Virus record (IMG/VR): IMGVR_UViG_3300023184_000358
Span: 1-32,129 of that record
From: a virus
DNA: 32,129 bases
Reading direction: 5' to 3' (one strand)
Shown: one piece after another, positions 1 through 8,255 of the stretch
Numbering within the stretch: the stretch's first letter is position 1
How the letters are laid out: each line of letters opens with the position of its first letter
Notes under the pieces: generated by a model
Database searches by the model: none
What the model was told of the DNA's origin: nothing
Seen by the model: only the letters and a program-made list of their open reading frames with translations
Program-made: the position numbers and the translations under genes

Positions 1-1283
1 CTTCCCGAATCCCCGCCGCCTCCTCCTCCAGCGCATCCAGTGCTTCCGCCTTGGCTTGCCCCATCTTGCCCCGCGGCTGCAGTTCCTCCGCCAGCCCCGC
101 CTGCAAAATTATTAAAATTGTAGGTTCCGCCGCCTTGTCCAGCAAGAGGTCCATTTCCAGCAGCCCCAGCGTAAAAAAGTTGCGACGAAATAACAAAACC
201 TCCTCCGCCGCCGCCGCCATATCCAATGCTCCCAGCTTGTCCGGCGGTGCCGCCAGAGAAAAGCTGCCCATTAAAAGTGATTGATTTGCCAACAGTCCCC
301 ACTGATCCGCTTCCATCCGTTCCGTTTGCGCCAACTGTTGGAGCGCCTTGCTCTACATCGCCACCATTTTCTCCATCTGTTCCTTGCCCGTTAGTCCCCG
401 CCGTGCCTGCTGGTGTTGTGATTTGCACCCGAGCGTAGCGCGTAGAGGCTGGCACACTCCAGTAATGCGTTCCAACCGTATTAAAAGTAACCGTCCCGCC
501 CCCGCCGGTTGGCTCCCATTTTGACGTCGTTGAGTTCCAGCCTAAAACTTGCCCAGCCGTTGGCGCTGTTGTTGCAATGTTGCGCCCCTGAAGCTGCGTG
601 GCATTTCCGCCGCCGCCGCTTACAGTCCCCGGCTTCCACGTCGTGTTGGCGTTGTCCCAGACAATCGCCTGCCCATCGGTTGGCGCTGTCTCAGCAAGCG
701 GGCGAAACTGTAACTGCACCGCACTGGCAGGCATCCTCGCCCACCATAGCGGCGACGCTGATGGCTCGTGGTTGGTGTTGTCAGCCTGGATGCAGATCCA
801 TGTGCTGGTCTGGTCCGTGGCGACCAAATCACCCTCGGTGTACGTCGCTGCACTAGACCATGCGCGGCCCCCAATGTCAGTGCCACCGCTGCCTCCACCA
901 GAGCCAGCGACTACGGCACGCACGATGATTGTCGCGCCAGAGGGCGGTGCAGTGGCAAAAATGACAGTCCCACCAGCCGCAGATGAGATTGTCCAGTCGA
1001 CTGTGGGGCGCTGCTCGATCCCGCCGACGCTAACCAGGTAAGCGTTGACGTTGGTGGTCGTATATCCATTCAGCGGGGCAAATGACGTGCCACCCGCTGC
1101 CGTAAAAGTGCTGGTGGCAGTTCCGCCCAAACTCCCCGCAAACGCCAACTCCTGCACCCCCGTGTCGGTGCCCATGTAGAGCTTAGCTGTCGAGCGGTTT
1201 GCGGCCAACTCCCCGAGGGTCAGCGTTGCCGGTGCGCCAGCCCCGGGGGCCGAGTTGAGTTTGGGGATGATCGGGAATGCCAT
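1..1283 (-). CDS. Glycine-rich tail fibre / adhesin, 5' part (3' end beyond the window edge)
   Basis: An open frame starts with ATG at 1283 and stays open to base 1, about 427 residues without a stop. The N-terminus (MAFPIIPKLN, then GELAANRSTAKLYMG) resembles that of the next gene upstream and is probably a baseplate anchor. Around residues 85-125 (coding roughly 1030-910) is a segment (NAYLVSVGG, QRPTVDW, FATAPPSG) of a type common in phage fibres. Two modules with the pattern P-x2-GQ-x2-x-W-x-W-x-P follow (about 690-500). The last 150 residues are extremely Gly-rich, with runs such as GYGGGGGGG. Gly-rich adhesin tips of this kind bind host surface receptors in other phages; that role is inference here. 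The leader is A/T-rich without an SD. The C-terminus may be the fragment at 31906-32129. Confidence 0.85.
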   Translation of the reverse strand, partial: MAFPIIPKLNSAPGAGAPATLTLGELAANRSTAKLYMGTDTGVQELAFAGSLGGTATSTFTAAGGTSFAPLNGYTTTNVNAYLVSVGGIEQRPTVDWTISSAAGGTVIFATAPPSGATIIVRAVVAGSGGGSGGTDIGGRAWSSAATYTEGDLVATDQTSTWICIQADNTNHEPSASPLWWARMPASAVQLQFRPLAETAPTDGQAIVWDNANTTWKPGTVSGGGGNATQLQGRNIATTAPTAGQVLGWNSTTSKWEPTGGGGTVTFNTVGTHYWSVPASTRYARVQITTPAGTAGTNGQGTDGENGGDVEQGAPTVGANGTDGSGSVGTVGKSITFNGQLFSGGTAGQAGSIGYGGGGGGGFVISSQLFYAGAAGNGPLAGQGGGTYNFNNFAGGAGGGTAAAGQDGASQGGSTGCAGGGGGGDSG

Positions 1284-1291
1284 AAATGCGA

Positions 1292-2218
1292 TTAGTAAAC
1301 TCCGGCAGTCGCCACGGTTGCCACGCCAGTCACACCGTCAACGTCAATAGATGCCGACGCTTTAATGCCTCCCAGGACAAACGCGGTTGCGGTTGGTAGC
1401 GTGTAGCCGTCGCCGTTGGCCGAGAGGACTCCATTGCCGTCAATTGCCAGCCCGGTGCCAACCTTGATGGAGCCAAACTCGGAGGTCGTTGCGGCAATGA
1501 GTTGCGAGGTCGAGAGTTTGCCTGCGCCGGTCAACTGCGGGACGCCAGACGCCACTGCTGCGGTCGTCAGCGCGGATGTCGCCACTGCTCCAACATTGGC
1601 GGCGGTCAGTGTAACGTCCCCGTTAATCGGAAGTTGAGAGTTAACGCTGATAACCTCAGAGGTTGCGCCGTGTAAAAGATCCCAGGCAACACCGTTGTAG
1701 GCCATCATGTCGCCCGCCAAGATCTTAGCGTGGCCGTCCACGGGAGCGATGGTTGCGTTTGCGGTGGCGATGTAGTAATCGCCTTTTGTGCCAGTACCGC
1801 TTACAAGGACTGGGTTTGTGTTGGGCACCCAAGCGCCCTTGTAAACCAGAGCGCCGGTCACGATAGGCGGCAACTGCGCGGAAGAGATTTTACCGTCGGT
1901 GCCCAGTTGCGGCACTAGGTTTGCCAGTGCGCCGGTCGTCAAGCAGGCAAGCTGCGTCGTGTTGAGCGCGGCAATCTGCGCGGTGGAGAGGTAGCCAACG
2001 CCGTCAAGCACCGGCACCTTGCCAGCCTCTTTGAGCGTCGTGAGCTGGGATGTGGCAACCTTGTCCTGGCCGACCTCAAAAACGCCAGCGTTGCCTTTTA
2101 GGTAAACGCGATTTGTCTGCGTGTTGACTGCAAGCTCGGCAATGGCCAACACGCCAGCGGTTGGCGCTAACTCGCTAGTGGCGATAATGTTGCGCTTGGG
2201 AATGATCGGGTTGCTCAT
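1292..2218 (-). CDS. Tail fibre protein with AQ(I/L)-type repeats
   Basis: 308 residues. The N-terminus (MSNPIIPKRN, then AIAELAVNTQTNRVYLKG) matches the start of the downstream glycine-rich fibre, so both are probably anchored to the same tail-tip partner. The middle carries short imperfect repeats (GKVPVLDGVGYLSTAQIAAL, GKISSAQLP, GKLSTSQLI) that also occur in the 946-residue fibre at 29058-31898. Repeats like these usually form the thin shaft of a trimeric fibre. The C-terminal part has ALVYKGAWVPN and a terminal VDGVTGVATVATAGVY. The start lies 6 bases after the preceding gene's stop, behind a T-rich leader (TTTTTTATG) with no SD. The receptor is unknown. Confidence 0.8.
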   Translation of the reverse strand: MSNPIIPKRNIIATSELAPTAGVLAIAELAVNTQTNRVYLKGNAGVFEVGQDKVATSQLTTLKEAGKVPVLDGVGYLSTAQIAALNTTQLACLTTGALANLVPQLGTDGKISSAQLPPIVTGALVYKGAWVPNTNPVLVSGTGTKGDYYIATANATIAPVDGHAKILAGDMMAYNGVAWDLLHGATSEVISVNSQLPINGDVTLTAANVGAVATSALTTAAVASGVPQLTGAGKLSTSQLIAATTSEFGSIKVGTGLAIDGNGVLSANGDGYTLPTATAFVLGGIKASASIDVDGVTGVATVATAGVY

Positions 2219-2224
2219 AAAAAA

Positions 2225-2506
2225 CTAGTAGGTGCCTGCGTCAAAAGTTGTTGGAACCCAGCGGATCCCGTTGTATTGCAAAAACTGAGTGCCAGTGGGG
2301 GCGACTTCCGAAACCGGGATTGTTTGAATACCAGTGACGGTTGCGACCGAGCCAAACTCGCCGACGGACAACTCAACGTCTCCACTGAGTGAGGTTAAAT
2401 CGCCTGGAGCCCCTTGAGGTCCCTGCGGCCCAGTTGGCCCAGTCGGCCCAGGGATGCCAGTCAAAAGTTCGACGGCAACGATGCCGCATTCGGATGCGCA
2501 ACTCAT
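2225..2506 (-). CDS. Small collagen-like tail protein
   Basis: 93 residues. Residues 17-33 form a short collagen-like Gly-X-Y stretch (GIPGPTGPTGPQGPQGAPGD). It is followed by a beta-rich segment (LSGDVELSVGEFGSVATVTG) and a C-terminus, FLQYNGIRWVPTTFDAGTY, typical of phage fibre ends. Collagen-like repeats in phage fibres form rigid triple helices, so a trimeric spike or fibre linker is likely by inference. The ATG overlaps the TGA of the preceding gene (ATGA), which suggests translational coupling. Confidence 0.78.
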   Translation of the reverse strand: MSCASECGIVAVELLTGIPGPTGPTGPQGPQGAPGDLTSLSGDVELSVGEFGSVATVTGIQTIPVSEVAPTGTQFLQYNGIRWVPTTFDAGTY

Positions 2507-2814
2507 AAAATGGTAATCCTTGAAGAAATGGCTTGAAATTGAAAGCCGTCGGAAATGCGAGAAACAAAAAGCGCCAAGGTTGCCCGCTGTGGGGCCAGTG
2601 CGGCAGTCGTCGAGTGAGTGATGCGGATGCAGCCATCAACCCCTTCAGCGGCCACTGTAGGCGTCGCAATAAGAGTTCCCGCCGTGGATTTTAAAACAGC
2701 CGAAAAAGTGTAGTCGGCAAGGCTGATTTTTGCACCGCTAGCGTCCAGAAAATGAAACCCCAGAGCATAGTCCGCGCCTCGTATAATTGAGCCAGATGTT
2801 TGCGCGGGAGTCAT
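2503..2814 (-). CDS. Small baseplate/tail protein, beta-sandwich-like
   Basis: 103 residues, rich in predicted beta strands (GSIIRGADYALGFHFLDASG, ADYTFSAVLKSTAGT, ATLALFVSRISDGF). The pattern resembles the N-terminal domain of phage upper-baseplate proteins (BppU-like), which links fibres to the tail tip. That assignment is by pattern only. It stands between a Cys-rich small protein and the collagen-like protein, and its stop overlaps the next start by ATGA. Its own start follows a TAA-containing, A/T-rich leader with no SD. Confidence 0.65.
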   Translation of the reverse strand: MTPAQTSGSIIRGADYALGFHFLDASGAKISLADYTFSAVLKSTAGTLIATPTVAAEGVDGCIRITHSTTAALAPQRATLALFVSRISDGFQFQAISSRITIL

Positions 2815-2837
2815 TACTATTAGGGGGCTAGTAAAAA

Positions 2838-3050
2838 TTAGCCCATCCTATCGCAGCAGCCTGAGATGGCTGGGACATCTTGCGGCCAAGCTTTGGCCCA
2901 CGTCAATTCATCGCTGAGCGGCGGCAATTTGTCAAGCGGGCAGTCTGGCGATGAGTCAAGCATTGTGAATTTGCCAGCGCACCCCAATGCTTGCTGGCAA
3001 ACGTGACAGATGTCGTGCCGTTTTTTGGCAAGCCAAGCGGGAATCTTCAT
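2838..3050 (-). CDS. Small cysteine-rich tail-region protein
   Basis: 70 residues with seven cysteines: C-x2-C near residue 15 (DICHVCQQ), further single Cys (LGCAGKF, SPDCPLD), and a C-terminal SGCCDRMG. The spacing suggests metal (Zn or Fe-S) binding. Lambda tail-tip protein L carries an Fe-S cluster, but this protein is much shorter and I cannot claim homology. The N-terminus, MKIPAWLAKKRHD, is basic. The ATG overlaps the upstream stop (ATGA). The neighbouring upstream protein also contains C-x2-C pairs, so the two may act together. Confidence 0.68.
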   Translation of the reverse strand: MKIPAWLAKKRHDICHVCQQALGCAGKFTMLDSSPDCPLDKLPPLSDELTWAKAWPQDVPAISGCCDRMG

Positions 3051-3652
3051 AAAAAACTGACTCCAAGTGTGACGGCTGGAGCACCGGGATTATCAAGGTA
3101 GTCGTTCGAAAAATATCCAATTGTGCCGTCTTCGCAATTGTTAAAAATCACCTCAGGGCCTTGCTCGTTGTAATAGACTGTATTTTGCAGCCACATTGAA
3201 AATTGCAAAAAGCCGTGCGATTTAAAGGCGTTGTATTGCCGCAAAGCCCCAGGGTAATACGGGTCTTGCTCGTCCCATGGTTTTAGACGCGGCGGATATC
3301 GGCGAAATGAAAACCGATTAGGACGCCATGACAATTCGCAAACGCTTCCGTCTGGGCCGGTTATTGTTTGAGTGTCAGCCCATGGCATTTTTCCAGTTGT
3401 AAACCGAAAGCAAGTTGCCCCATTCCGAACCGCAAGCGCGGCATATTCAGCCTGCGAGCAGGCGTTGTGTTTTCTTGGCGGTGCGGGAAAATGCGGTTCG
3501 TCTTGCGGCGTATAACGACTTTTGCATCTTAGACAAGTGCGGGTGTTTGGGCGTCTTGAGGTGTTTGTTTGCGTCCCTTCGTACCCAGAATCTTGAATCA
3601 TTGCAAAAGTCAGCGTCAGGCCATCAAGCGCTGTAAACTCATAGCAGTTCAT
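3047..3652 (-). CDS. Putative minor tail / tail-tip protein
   Basis: 201 residues, unrecognised family. An N-terminal segment has a C-x2-C pair (RTCLRCKSRYTPQ) and a later Cys (HNACSQAEY), followed by an aromatic, Pro-rich region (LSWRPNRFSFRRYPPRLKPW, EQDPYYPGALRQY). The C-terminus is FSNDYLDNPGAPAVTLGVSF. It lies within the tail-tip block between the 449-residue protein and the small Cys-rich protein, with a stop/start overlap to the latter. A structural tail-tip role is inferred from position alone. Confidence 0.65.
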   Translation of the reverse strand: MNCYEFTALDGLTLTFAMIQDSGYEGTQTNTSRRPNTRTCLRCKSRYTPQDEPHFPAPPRKHNACSQAEYAALAVRNGATCFRFTTGKMPWADTQTITGPDGSVCELSWRPNRFSFRRYPPRLKPWDEQDPYYPGALRQYNAFKSHGFLQFSMWLQNTVYYNEQGPEVIFNNCEDGTIGYFSNDYLDNPGAPAVTLGVSFL

Positions 3653-3655
3653 AAC

Positions 3656-5005
3656 TTACGCCGGAGTACTCCAATTCAACGCACACGGGTTTGGCACAAT
3701 CGCCGCGCATGCGCTCGATATTGTTTTTATTTTGCCCTTTTCCTCGTCCCACTCAACGGTTCCAACCAGCACATATTCAATCAAATCCGTGTTTGCCTTG
3801 GTCGTTGCCTCGGCGGAAAACACAATGCTGTCTGTGCCTGCAATGGTAAATGTCGTGGCGTCGTAAGTGAGAGCGCAATAGATGAAACTCTTCTGAGAAA
3901 TCTCAATCAAAAGCGGTGGCGTAACCGCCGGAGGAACCGGCATCCCTTTTGGGACATAGCTATCAACCTTGCCAAACGCAACTTGAATTTGCTCCTTAGT
4001 GTCTGTGCTGCCATTGGTTAGGCGAAACGGGCAAGGAGGGATCGGTACCACAAAAGGTAGCGTGCAGTAATTATAAATATACTCCACAACTCGATTGCTA
4101 TCCGCGTCGTACCCTGTTTGGATTTCTGCGATTAAGAAATAAACGACCGTATCCGTTGAGATTTGCACGTCGTCATAAAGACCAAATGTGACGTTGTCTT
4201 CGCCGGGGATAATGTTCCCGTTTTCAACAACCAAAACGCAATACAAATACCAGTAATTACTGTTTTCTTCAATTTCAATTGAGTAGGTCGCCTCCCCTTC
4301 CATCCCTGTGGGAAAATTTCCGGCAATTTTATAACTGCGGATGTCAACCTTAAGCAGATCCGCTGGAAAATTTGGGGAGTTTTTTTCGACCAAAAATGGA
4401 CATCCAGGCAAAACAGGAAGTTCAACAATGGGGCACGCGTTTTCAATGTTTGAAAAGTAATAATTGTTGGCTTCGTTTTTTCCAACGTTCACCCCCGCGA
4501 GGTAAACCATTATCTCTGTGCTAGTTGATTCAGCCCAGCGATTAAGAAACACGATTTTAGGAAGCTTTTTGGTTTGCCCGTCTATAAGCAAGTTTTGCCG
4601 TTGGTCGACAATTATTTGCAAATAAATACCGTACCACGCCTCTTCATTTTGAGGAATATTCTTAATTACAAAGTTTGGCTCTTCGGGACTTGTCGTGTCA
4701 GGCCAGCAATGGAAATCACCGCTAGAAAATGCCTGAATTTCTTCGCATTTTACGTTCAGTTTTAAAACAGCCTGCCCGCCGCCTTCTGGAGTTTCTGAAA
4801 TGTCAGTGACCCGGAACGGGCATTGCGTGGCAGCCGATGACGACCCGCCTGGTTGCCGGTCAATAACTAGCGTCGTCCCTCCAGGAGTGCAGGACAGGCT
4901 GCCTCCAATCACGCTTGTAATTGTGCTTGCTCGAATTGAGTTACTTAGCTTGTTGAGTTGTAAAGAGACAAGTTCTAGCCCGCGTCGGAAAACTGGTAAA
5001 TCCAT
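3656..5005 (-). CDS. Putative tail-tip / distal tail protein
   Basis: 449 residues from the ATG at 5005, which shares one base with the upstream TAA (TAATG). A longer form from an in-frame ATG at 5029 is possible but would overlap the previous gene by 25 bases. The N-terminus (MDLPVFRRGLELVSLQLNKL) looks helical. The rest alternates acidic beta-rich segments, with recurring phrases such as CPFRVTD, CPFLVEKNSPNFP and CPFRLTNGSTD. These suggest three repeated domains, each opening with CPF followed by a parallel tail on fibre-like strands. I do not recognise the family; position after the tape measure supports a tail-tip role. Confidence 0.68.
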   Translation of the reverse strand: MDLPVFRRGLELVSLQLNKLSNSIRASTITSVIGGSLSCTPGGTTLVIDRQPGGSSSAATQCPFRVTDISETPEGGGQAVLKLNVKCEEIQAFSSGDFHCWPDTTSPEEPNFVIKNIPQNEEAWYGIYLQIIVDQRQNLLIDGQTKKLPKIVFLNRWAESTSTEIMVYLAGVNVGKNEANNYYFSNIENACPIVELPVLPGCPFLVEKNSPNFPADLLKVDIRSYKIAGNFPTGMEGEATYSIEIEENSNYWYLYCVLVVENGNIIPGEDNVTFGLYDDVQISTDTVVYFLIAEIQTGYDADSNRVVEYIYNYCTLPFVVPIPPCPFRLTNGSTDTKEQIQVAFGKVDSYVPKGMPVPPAVTPPLLIEISQKSFIYCALTYDATTFTIAGTDSIVFSAEATTKANTDLIEYVLVGTVEWDEEKGKIKTISSACAAIVPNPCALNWSTPA

Positions 5006-5613
5006 TATGCGTAGATTGATGGTTCCCAAACTGTGCCATTAGCACTGCCGAGATATTCGCGTGTTACGCGATATTTCACGCCTTCTTGCTGCGCCGACAA
5101 TCCAATCAACACAAAATTAACAGCCCCCACATTGCCACCCCACCCCGTTTCGCTAATTTTCCCAACTTCCGAAGCATTAGGTTCAGTGTCTTCAAGTGTT
5201 GTGCATTTTACAACAATACGAGGCGCAAAATATGAAGTGATTGACCTCTGCCAAAGGAAGTAAAGAAATTGGATAAGCTCCACTGCGCTGTCTTTTGGGT
5301 CCCACCCATTAAGGGCAGGGTCTTGGCTGTTTTGCGTCCATCTGCGCCAGTTTGATCTGTCTGTAGGGTCAAGCGTTGAAAAGTGCGGATGACTTTCGAT
5401 TGGCTCTGTCGTTGTCGAAACGTCGAGTTGATAAACAGGATCCATTGCGTCGAAAAACTCTTCGACAATAGTAACCACTCCGTCATTTTGATTGACGCGA
5501 TAACTGCGGCAATCTTCAGACGGATCCTCCCATGCAAATGCCTGCTTTGTGACTGTCCGCGTGACTAGCCCCGTGGGGTCACGACTGACTTCGATTTGTG
5601 TTTCCGTTGCCAT
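5005..5613 (-). CDS. Tail protein of unknown family
   Basis: 202 residues from ATG 5613 (MATETQIEVSRD). The reading frame extends further upstream but only inside the tape measure gene, and this ATG sits 5 bases past that gene's stop behind an A/T-rich leader. The sequence is acidic and Trp-rich in the middle (RSNWRRWTQNSQDPALNGWD), with RVTREYLGSANGTVWEPSIY at the C-terminus. Its place directly after the tape measure is that of a distal tail or tail-tip hub component. No motif decides the function. Confidence 0.65.
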   Translation of the reverse strand: MATETQIEVSRDPTGLVTRTVTKQAFAWEDPSEDCRSYRVNQNDGVVTIVEEFFDAMDPVYQLDVSTTTEPIESHPHFSTLDPTDRSNWRRWTQNSQDPALNGWDPKDSAVELIQFLYFLWQRSITSYFAPRIVVKCTTLEDTEPNASEVGKISETGWGGNVGAVNFVLIGLSAQQEGVKYRVTREYLGSANGTVWEPSIYA

Positions 5614-5618
5614 AATTT

Positions 5619-6938
5619 TTAAGCTGTTAAAACCATCCCCCCGCCACCAGAAGTGATTCCGAGATCTTGGTTTCCACCCTTGACGATTTCGAGGAGCTGC
5701 TTTGTATAATCCAAAATTGACTCCTGAACCCGCACGGATTGCCACGCGGCTTGATCCTGGACGATGCCTCCGCCCATACCGCCAGACGCCCCGCCGACCT
5801 TGGTTAGACTACTAAGAGTTGAGGAGATGTCAACGTTGGCACCTTTGGCGCCTCCGATTGTAAAACCCTCAGGAGGCGGAGGTTCTTCGGTTTTGTATTT
5901 TGCTTTTGCTGCGGCTTTCTTTTTTTCGATTTCGGCTTTGTATTCAGCAAAGATTCCCTGAGTTTCTGGGGCGGTCTTGGCAATGTTAGCCTCCTCGATC
6001 ATTTGGCCCATTCCTTTGCCTGGGCCGCCCATTCCGCCCATTCCCATAAATGCCTGCCCGCCGGATTGCGCTGCAATGTCTGTTTGTGGCTTGAGCATTG
6101 CGCCCACCGCTTTAAATTTTTCGATAGCGCGGTCGATCATTTCGATGGCAATAGCAATTCCGTCGCCCAGCGATTCGCCAATGCCTGTCAGGTCAATTTT
6201 GTTGAGCGCGTCAATGCCGGTGATGAGCTGCGGGATGACTGCTGACGCCATGCCTACAAACAATCCTTGCACCTTGGATCCGGCAGTGCCTAAAACGTCC
6301 GTTGTGCGATCAAACACGCCTGCGTTTTCTTTCATCAATCGCGCCTGCTGCCCCAGGTTGTCGGCCGCATCATCAAGCCCGCCAGCGGCAAACAACGAAA
6401 GCATCTTTGCTCCGCTTTTACCAAAAACTTCCATTGCCGCTGCCGATTTTTGAGCTGGATCTTTGATGTCGTTGATAGCACTTCCAATGCGTTGCAACTG
6501 CTCATCGGCCGACAGTCCTTGCAGTTCGTAAAGGTTGATGCCGAGGTCTGAAAACTTTTTTGACGCCTCGGCGCTTCCGCTGGCTGCGTCCATGATGCTT
6601 TTTTGCATCTTGGAAATCACCGGCTGGACGCTATCGGCTCCCAGCCCCGCCTGGCTAAAAGCGGTCTGTAAAACCATCAATTTGTCAATGGCAACGCCTG
6701 TCTGCGCAGATAGATCAACCAATGCGCCCCCGGCTTCCATGGCGGAATACATCCCATGCGCCGCTGCTGCAACCGCTGTCATGGCAATTCCGACTGCGGC
6801 AAACATCTCTGGTTTGCCAATGCTCATCTTTTGGCTTTTTGCCGATTGTACCAAATCATTGACGGCTTTTTTTGCCGTTTGTGCTCCCTGTTGAAGCCCA
6901 GCCGCGTCGATCCCTAATTTGATTTTGATGTCGGCCAT
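5619..6938 (-). CDS. Tail tape measure protein
   Basis: 439 residues. It opens MADIKIKLGIDAAGLQQGAQ, the usual start of tape measure proteins, followed by an Ala-rich helical/hydrophobic stretch (FAAVGIAMTAVAAAAHGMYS, residues about 45-70). A conserved-looking TMP core follows (LQTAFSQAGLGADSVQPVIS; LFAAGGLDD). A Gly/Met-rich linker (GGQAFMGMGGMGGPGKGMG) and a helical C-terminus complete it. Tape measure proteins set tail length at roughly 1.5 Å per residue, which implies a short tail of about 65 nm (inference). It sits after the G/GT chaperone genes with one gene between, close to lambda order. Confidence 0.88.
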   Translation of the reverse strand: MADIKIKLGIDAAGLQQGAQTAKKAVNDLVQSAKSQKMSIGKPEMFAAVGIAMTAVAAAAHGMYSAMEAGGALVDLSAQTGVAIDKLMVLQTAFSQAGLGADSVQPVISKMQKSIMDAASGSAEASKKFSDLGINLYELQGLSADEQLQRIGSAINDIKDPAQKSAAAMEVFGKSGAKMLSLFAAGGLDDAADNLGQQARLMKENAGVFDRTTDVLGTAGSKVQGLFVGMASAVIPQLITGIDALNKIDLTGIGESLGDGIAIAIEMIDRAIEKFKAVGAMLKPQTDIAAQSGGQAFMGMGGMGGPGKGMGQMIEEANIAKTAPETQGIFAEYKAEIEKKKAAAKAKYKTEEPPPPEGFTIGGAKGANVDISSTLSSLTKVGGASGGMGGGIVQDQAAWQSVRVQESILDYTKQLLEIVKGGNQDLGITSGGGGMVLTA

Positions 6939-6941
6939 AAA

Positions 6942-7652
6942 TTAAGCGGTAAACCCAACTTTCTTTGCCTGCTGCTGCGCGTAAGATTCAATCTGGCGGC
7001 GCATGTTTCCGGTTTGAATTTCAATCGCTCTTGCCGTAATGCGTTCAATAACGTCAGCTTCCCGATGCGATGTGACATTGATTGCTGTCAGGTAATAGCC
7101 CCACTCACTGACCTCTACGTTTAGTTTTGAGTGGGCCGGACCCCATTTGGAAATCCATTTAGGGAGTGAGATGCCGAAATAATTTGCAGCTTTGCTCCAG
7201 CCCGCGGCAAAGCTTCCCTGTCGGTCTAAAATAGACCTGCGCACAAAGTTAATTTGCTGCGCAGATGCGGGACGTTTAGGTGCGCCTTTGATTCGTTTTC
7301 GCGAATTGCGAGCGCCAAGATACCAACCAAGTGCTTCTTGCTCATTAGAAAATGCAAGCAAGCTCTTCTTTCCCACAGTTTTGAATGCCTTGTTTAAATC
7401 TGCCAAGATTGCAGATTTCCCTTTTTCTTTTCCTCCTGCAAAATCTACGCTCCCAGTTTTTTTACCTTTGGCATCAAACTTAAACCCCCCTTGCTTTCCT
7501 CCCATTGGAGGACTGAGCGCCAAAAGGTTGCGAATCACTCCCCTGAAATTTTCGTTGATGACTTCAACAGCCGTGCGTTTAGACGTCACTGCCATCATCT
7601 CTAGCGCGCGATAAAACTTATCGGATCCAATCACTTCAACTTCAAGATTCAT
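6942..7652 (-). CDS. Putative minor tail protein (between chaperones and tape measure)
   Basis: 236 residues, basic. The N-terminus (MNLEVEVIGSDKFYRALEMM) and the phrase RNLLALSPPMGGKQGGF recall head-tail/minor tail proteins of the HK97 gp10 or lambda Z type, but I cannot confirm it. In the middle are SNEQEALGWYLGARNSRKRI and FAAGWSKAANYFGISLPKW; the C-terminus is helical. The start has a real SD-like element (AGGAAG, 3 bases before ATG), unusual in this window. It overlaps the end of the T-domain frame by 11 bases. Confidence 0.7.
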   Translation of the reverse strand: MNLEVEVIGSDKFYRALEMMAVTSKRTAVEVINENFRGVIRNLLALSPPMGGKQGGFKFDAKGKKTGSVDFAGGKEKGKSAILADLNKAFKTVGKKSLLAFSNEQEALGWYLGARNSRKRIKGAPKRPASAQQINFVRRSILDRQGSFAAGWSKAANYFGISLPKWISKWGPAHSKLNVEVSEWGYYLTAINVTSHREADVIERITARAIEIQTGNMRRQIESYAQQQAKKVGFTA

Positions 7653-7872
7653 CGTCTTCCTGCGCCTCCAGTGCGAGGCTCAAAAGCTTCTCGTATTCTG
7701 CTTTCGGAGCTGGCTTTGATTTGACGGTCCACGCTCCATTTGACCAGAGCGCCGCATGGATGTACCTGAGAGCGCGGTGGTAAGGGAGCTGCCATAAAAT
7801 GAAGTCCTCGGTAAAATGGTAATTATTGGCCAAGGCAAAAACCAGAGATTCTAGCTGCCCAGGCCGAACAAG
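7642..7872 (-). CDS. Tail assembly chaperone T domain, reached by -1 frameshift (GT fusion)
   Basis: This frame has no good start of its own; the only candidate is a TTG at 7833. It is open, without stops, from the slippery heptamer at 7872-7878 to the TGA at 7642, giving 76 residues after the shift. A -1 shift there joins it to the first 128 residues of the upstream chaperone, for a product of about 204 residues. The T part contains ILWQLPYHRALRYIHAALW and an acidic end (EAQEDDES). In lambda, G and GT are made in a fixed ratio by the same kind of -1 slip at GGGAAAG and help assemble the tube on the tape measure. Confidence 0.8.
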   Translation of the reverse strand, partial: LVRPGQLESLVFALANNYHFTEDFILWQLPYHRALRYIHAALWSNGAWTVKSKPAPKAEYEKLLSLALEAQEDDES

Positions 7873-7878
7873 TTTCCC
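7828..7878 (-). promoter_or_regulatory. Programmed -1 ribosomal frameshift signal (slippery site plus stem-loop)
   Basis: On the minus strand the heptamer GGGAAAC occupies 7878-7872 in the phase G GGA AAC, which fits the X XXY YYZ rule. Six bases later a stem begins: 7865-7856 (GGCCTGGGCA) pairs with 7837-7828 (TGCCTTGGCC). That gives ten positions with one U-U mismatch and one G-U pair, and an 18-base loop holding the zero-frame stop. Slippery heptamer, 6-base spacer and stem are the classical layout of a -1 signal. Confidence 0.82.
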
Positions 7879-8255
7879 AGCGCGGTTTCCTTTCCTGCGC
7901 CTGGCTTTTGGGCCACGTCAACAGACGCTTCAGCGCTTGCCGCGCTAATGCGGTTAATTTCTGAAATAATGGCTGGCAGGATGTGGACTGGCAGCGTGAA
8001 CCCAAAACACTGAGCGGCGGAGTCACAGGTGCCATTACGCACCGCTGTCAGCACATTCTCCAACGGCTCGGAATGCAACCAAGTGAAAGCGATCAATTGC
8101 CGCTCTGACTCACCGGCATCATCTGATACCTCGCCACTAGTAAACATCGTGAGCCGCATTTGTTCGCAGATCGCTTTGCTGCCAATCGTAAACGCGCGGA
8201 AGCGAATGCCTCCAATGGTTTTTTCTCCATCAAGAAAATCGTGGATTTCATTCAT
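7851..8255 (-). CDS. Tail assembly chaperone (G-like)
   Basis: 134 residues, MNEIHDFLDGEKTIGGIRF at the start and GKETALGNLFGLGS at the end. Its position between the tube genes and the tape measure, and the frameshift signal in its last 10 codons, identify it as the functional analogue of lambda G even though the sequence is divergent. The helical middle (RQLIAFTWLHSEPLENVLTA) fits that role. The ATG overlaps the upstream stop by ATGA-type coupling. A minority of ribosomes should enter the -1 frame near base 7872. Confidence 0.78.
   Translation of the reverse strand: MNEIHDFLDGEKTIGGIRFRAFTIGSKAICEQMRLTMFTSGEVSDDAGESERQLIAFTWLHSEPLENVLTAVRNGTCDSAAQCFGFTLPVHILPAIISEINRISAASAEASVDVAQKPGAGKETALGNLFGLGS

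Noticed and set aside
7823-8035. 70-residue minus-strand frame in the third phase across the G/T junction
   Set aside because: The slippery heptamer phase favours the -1 frame ending at 7642, not this +1 frame, which ends shortly after the stem.
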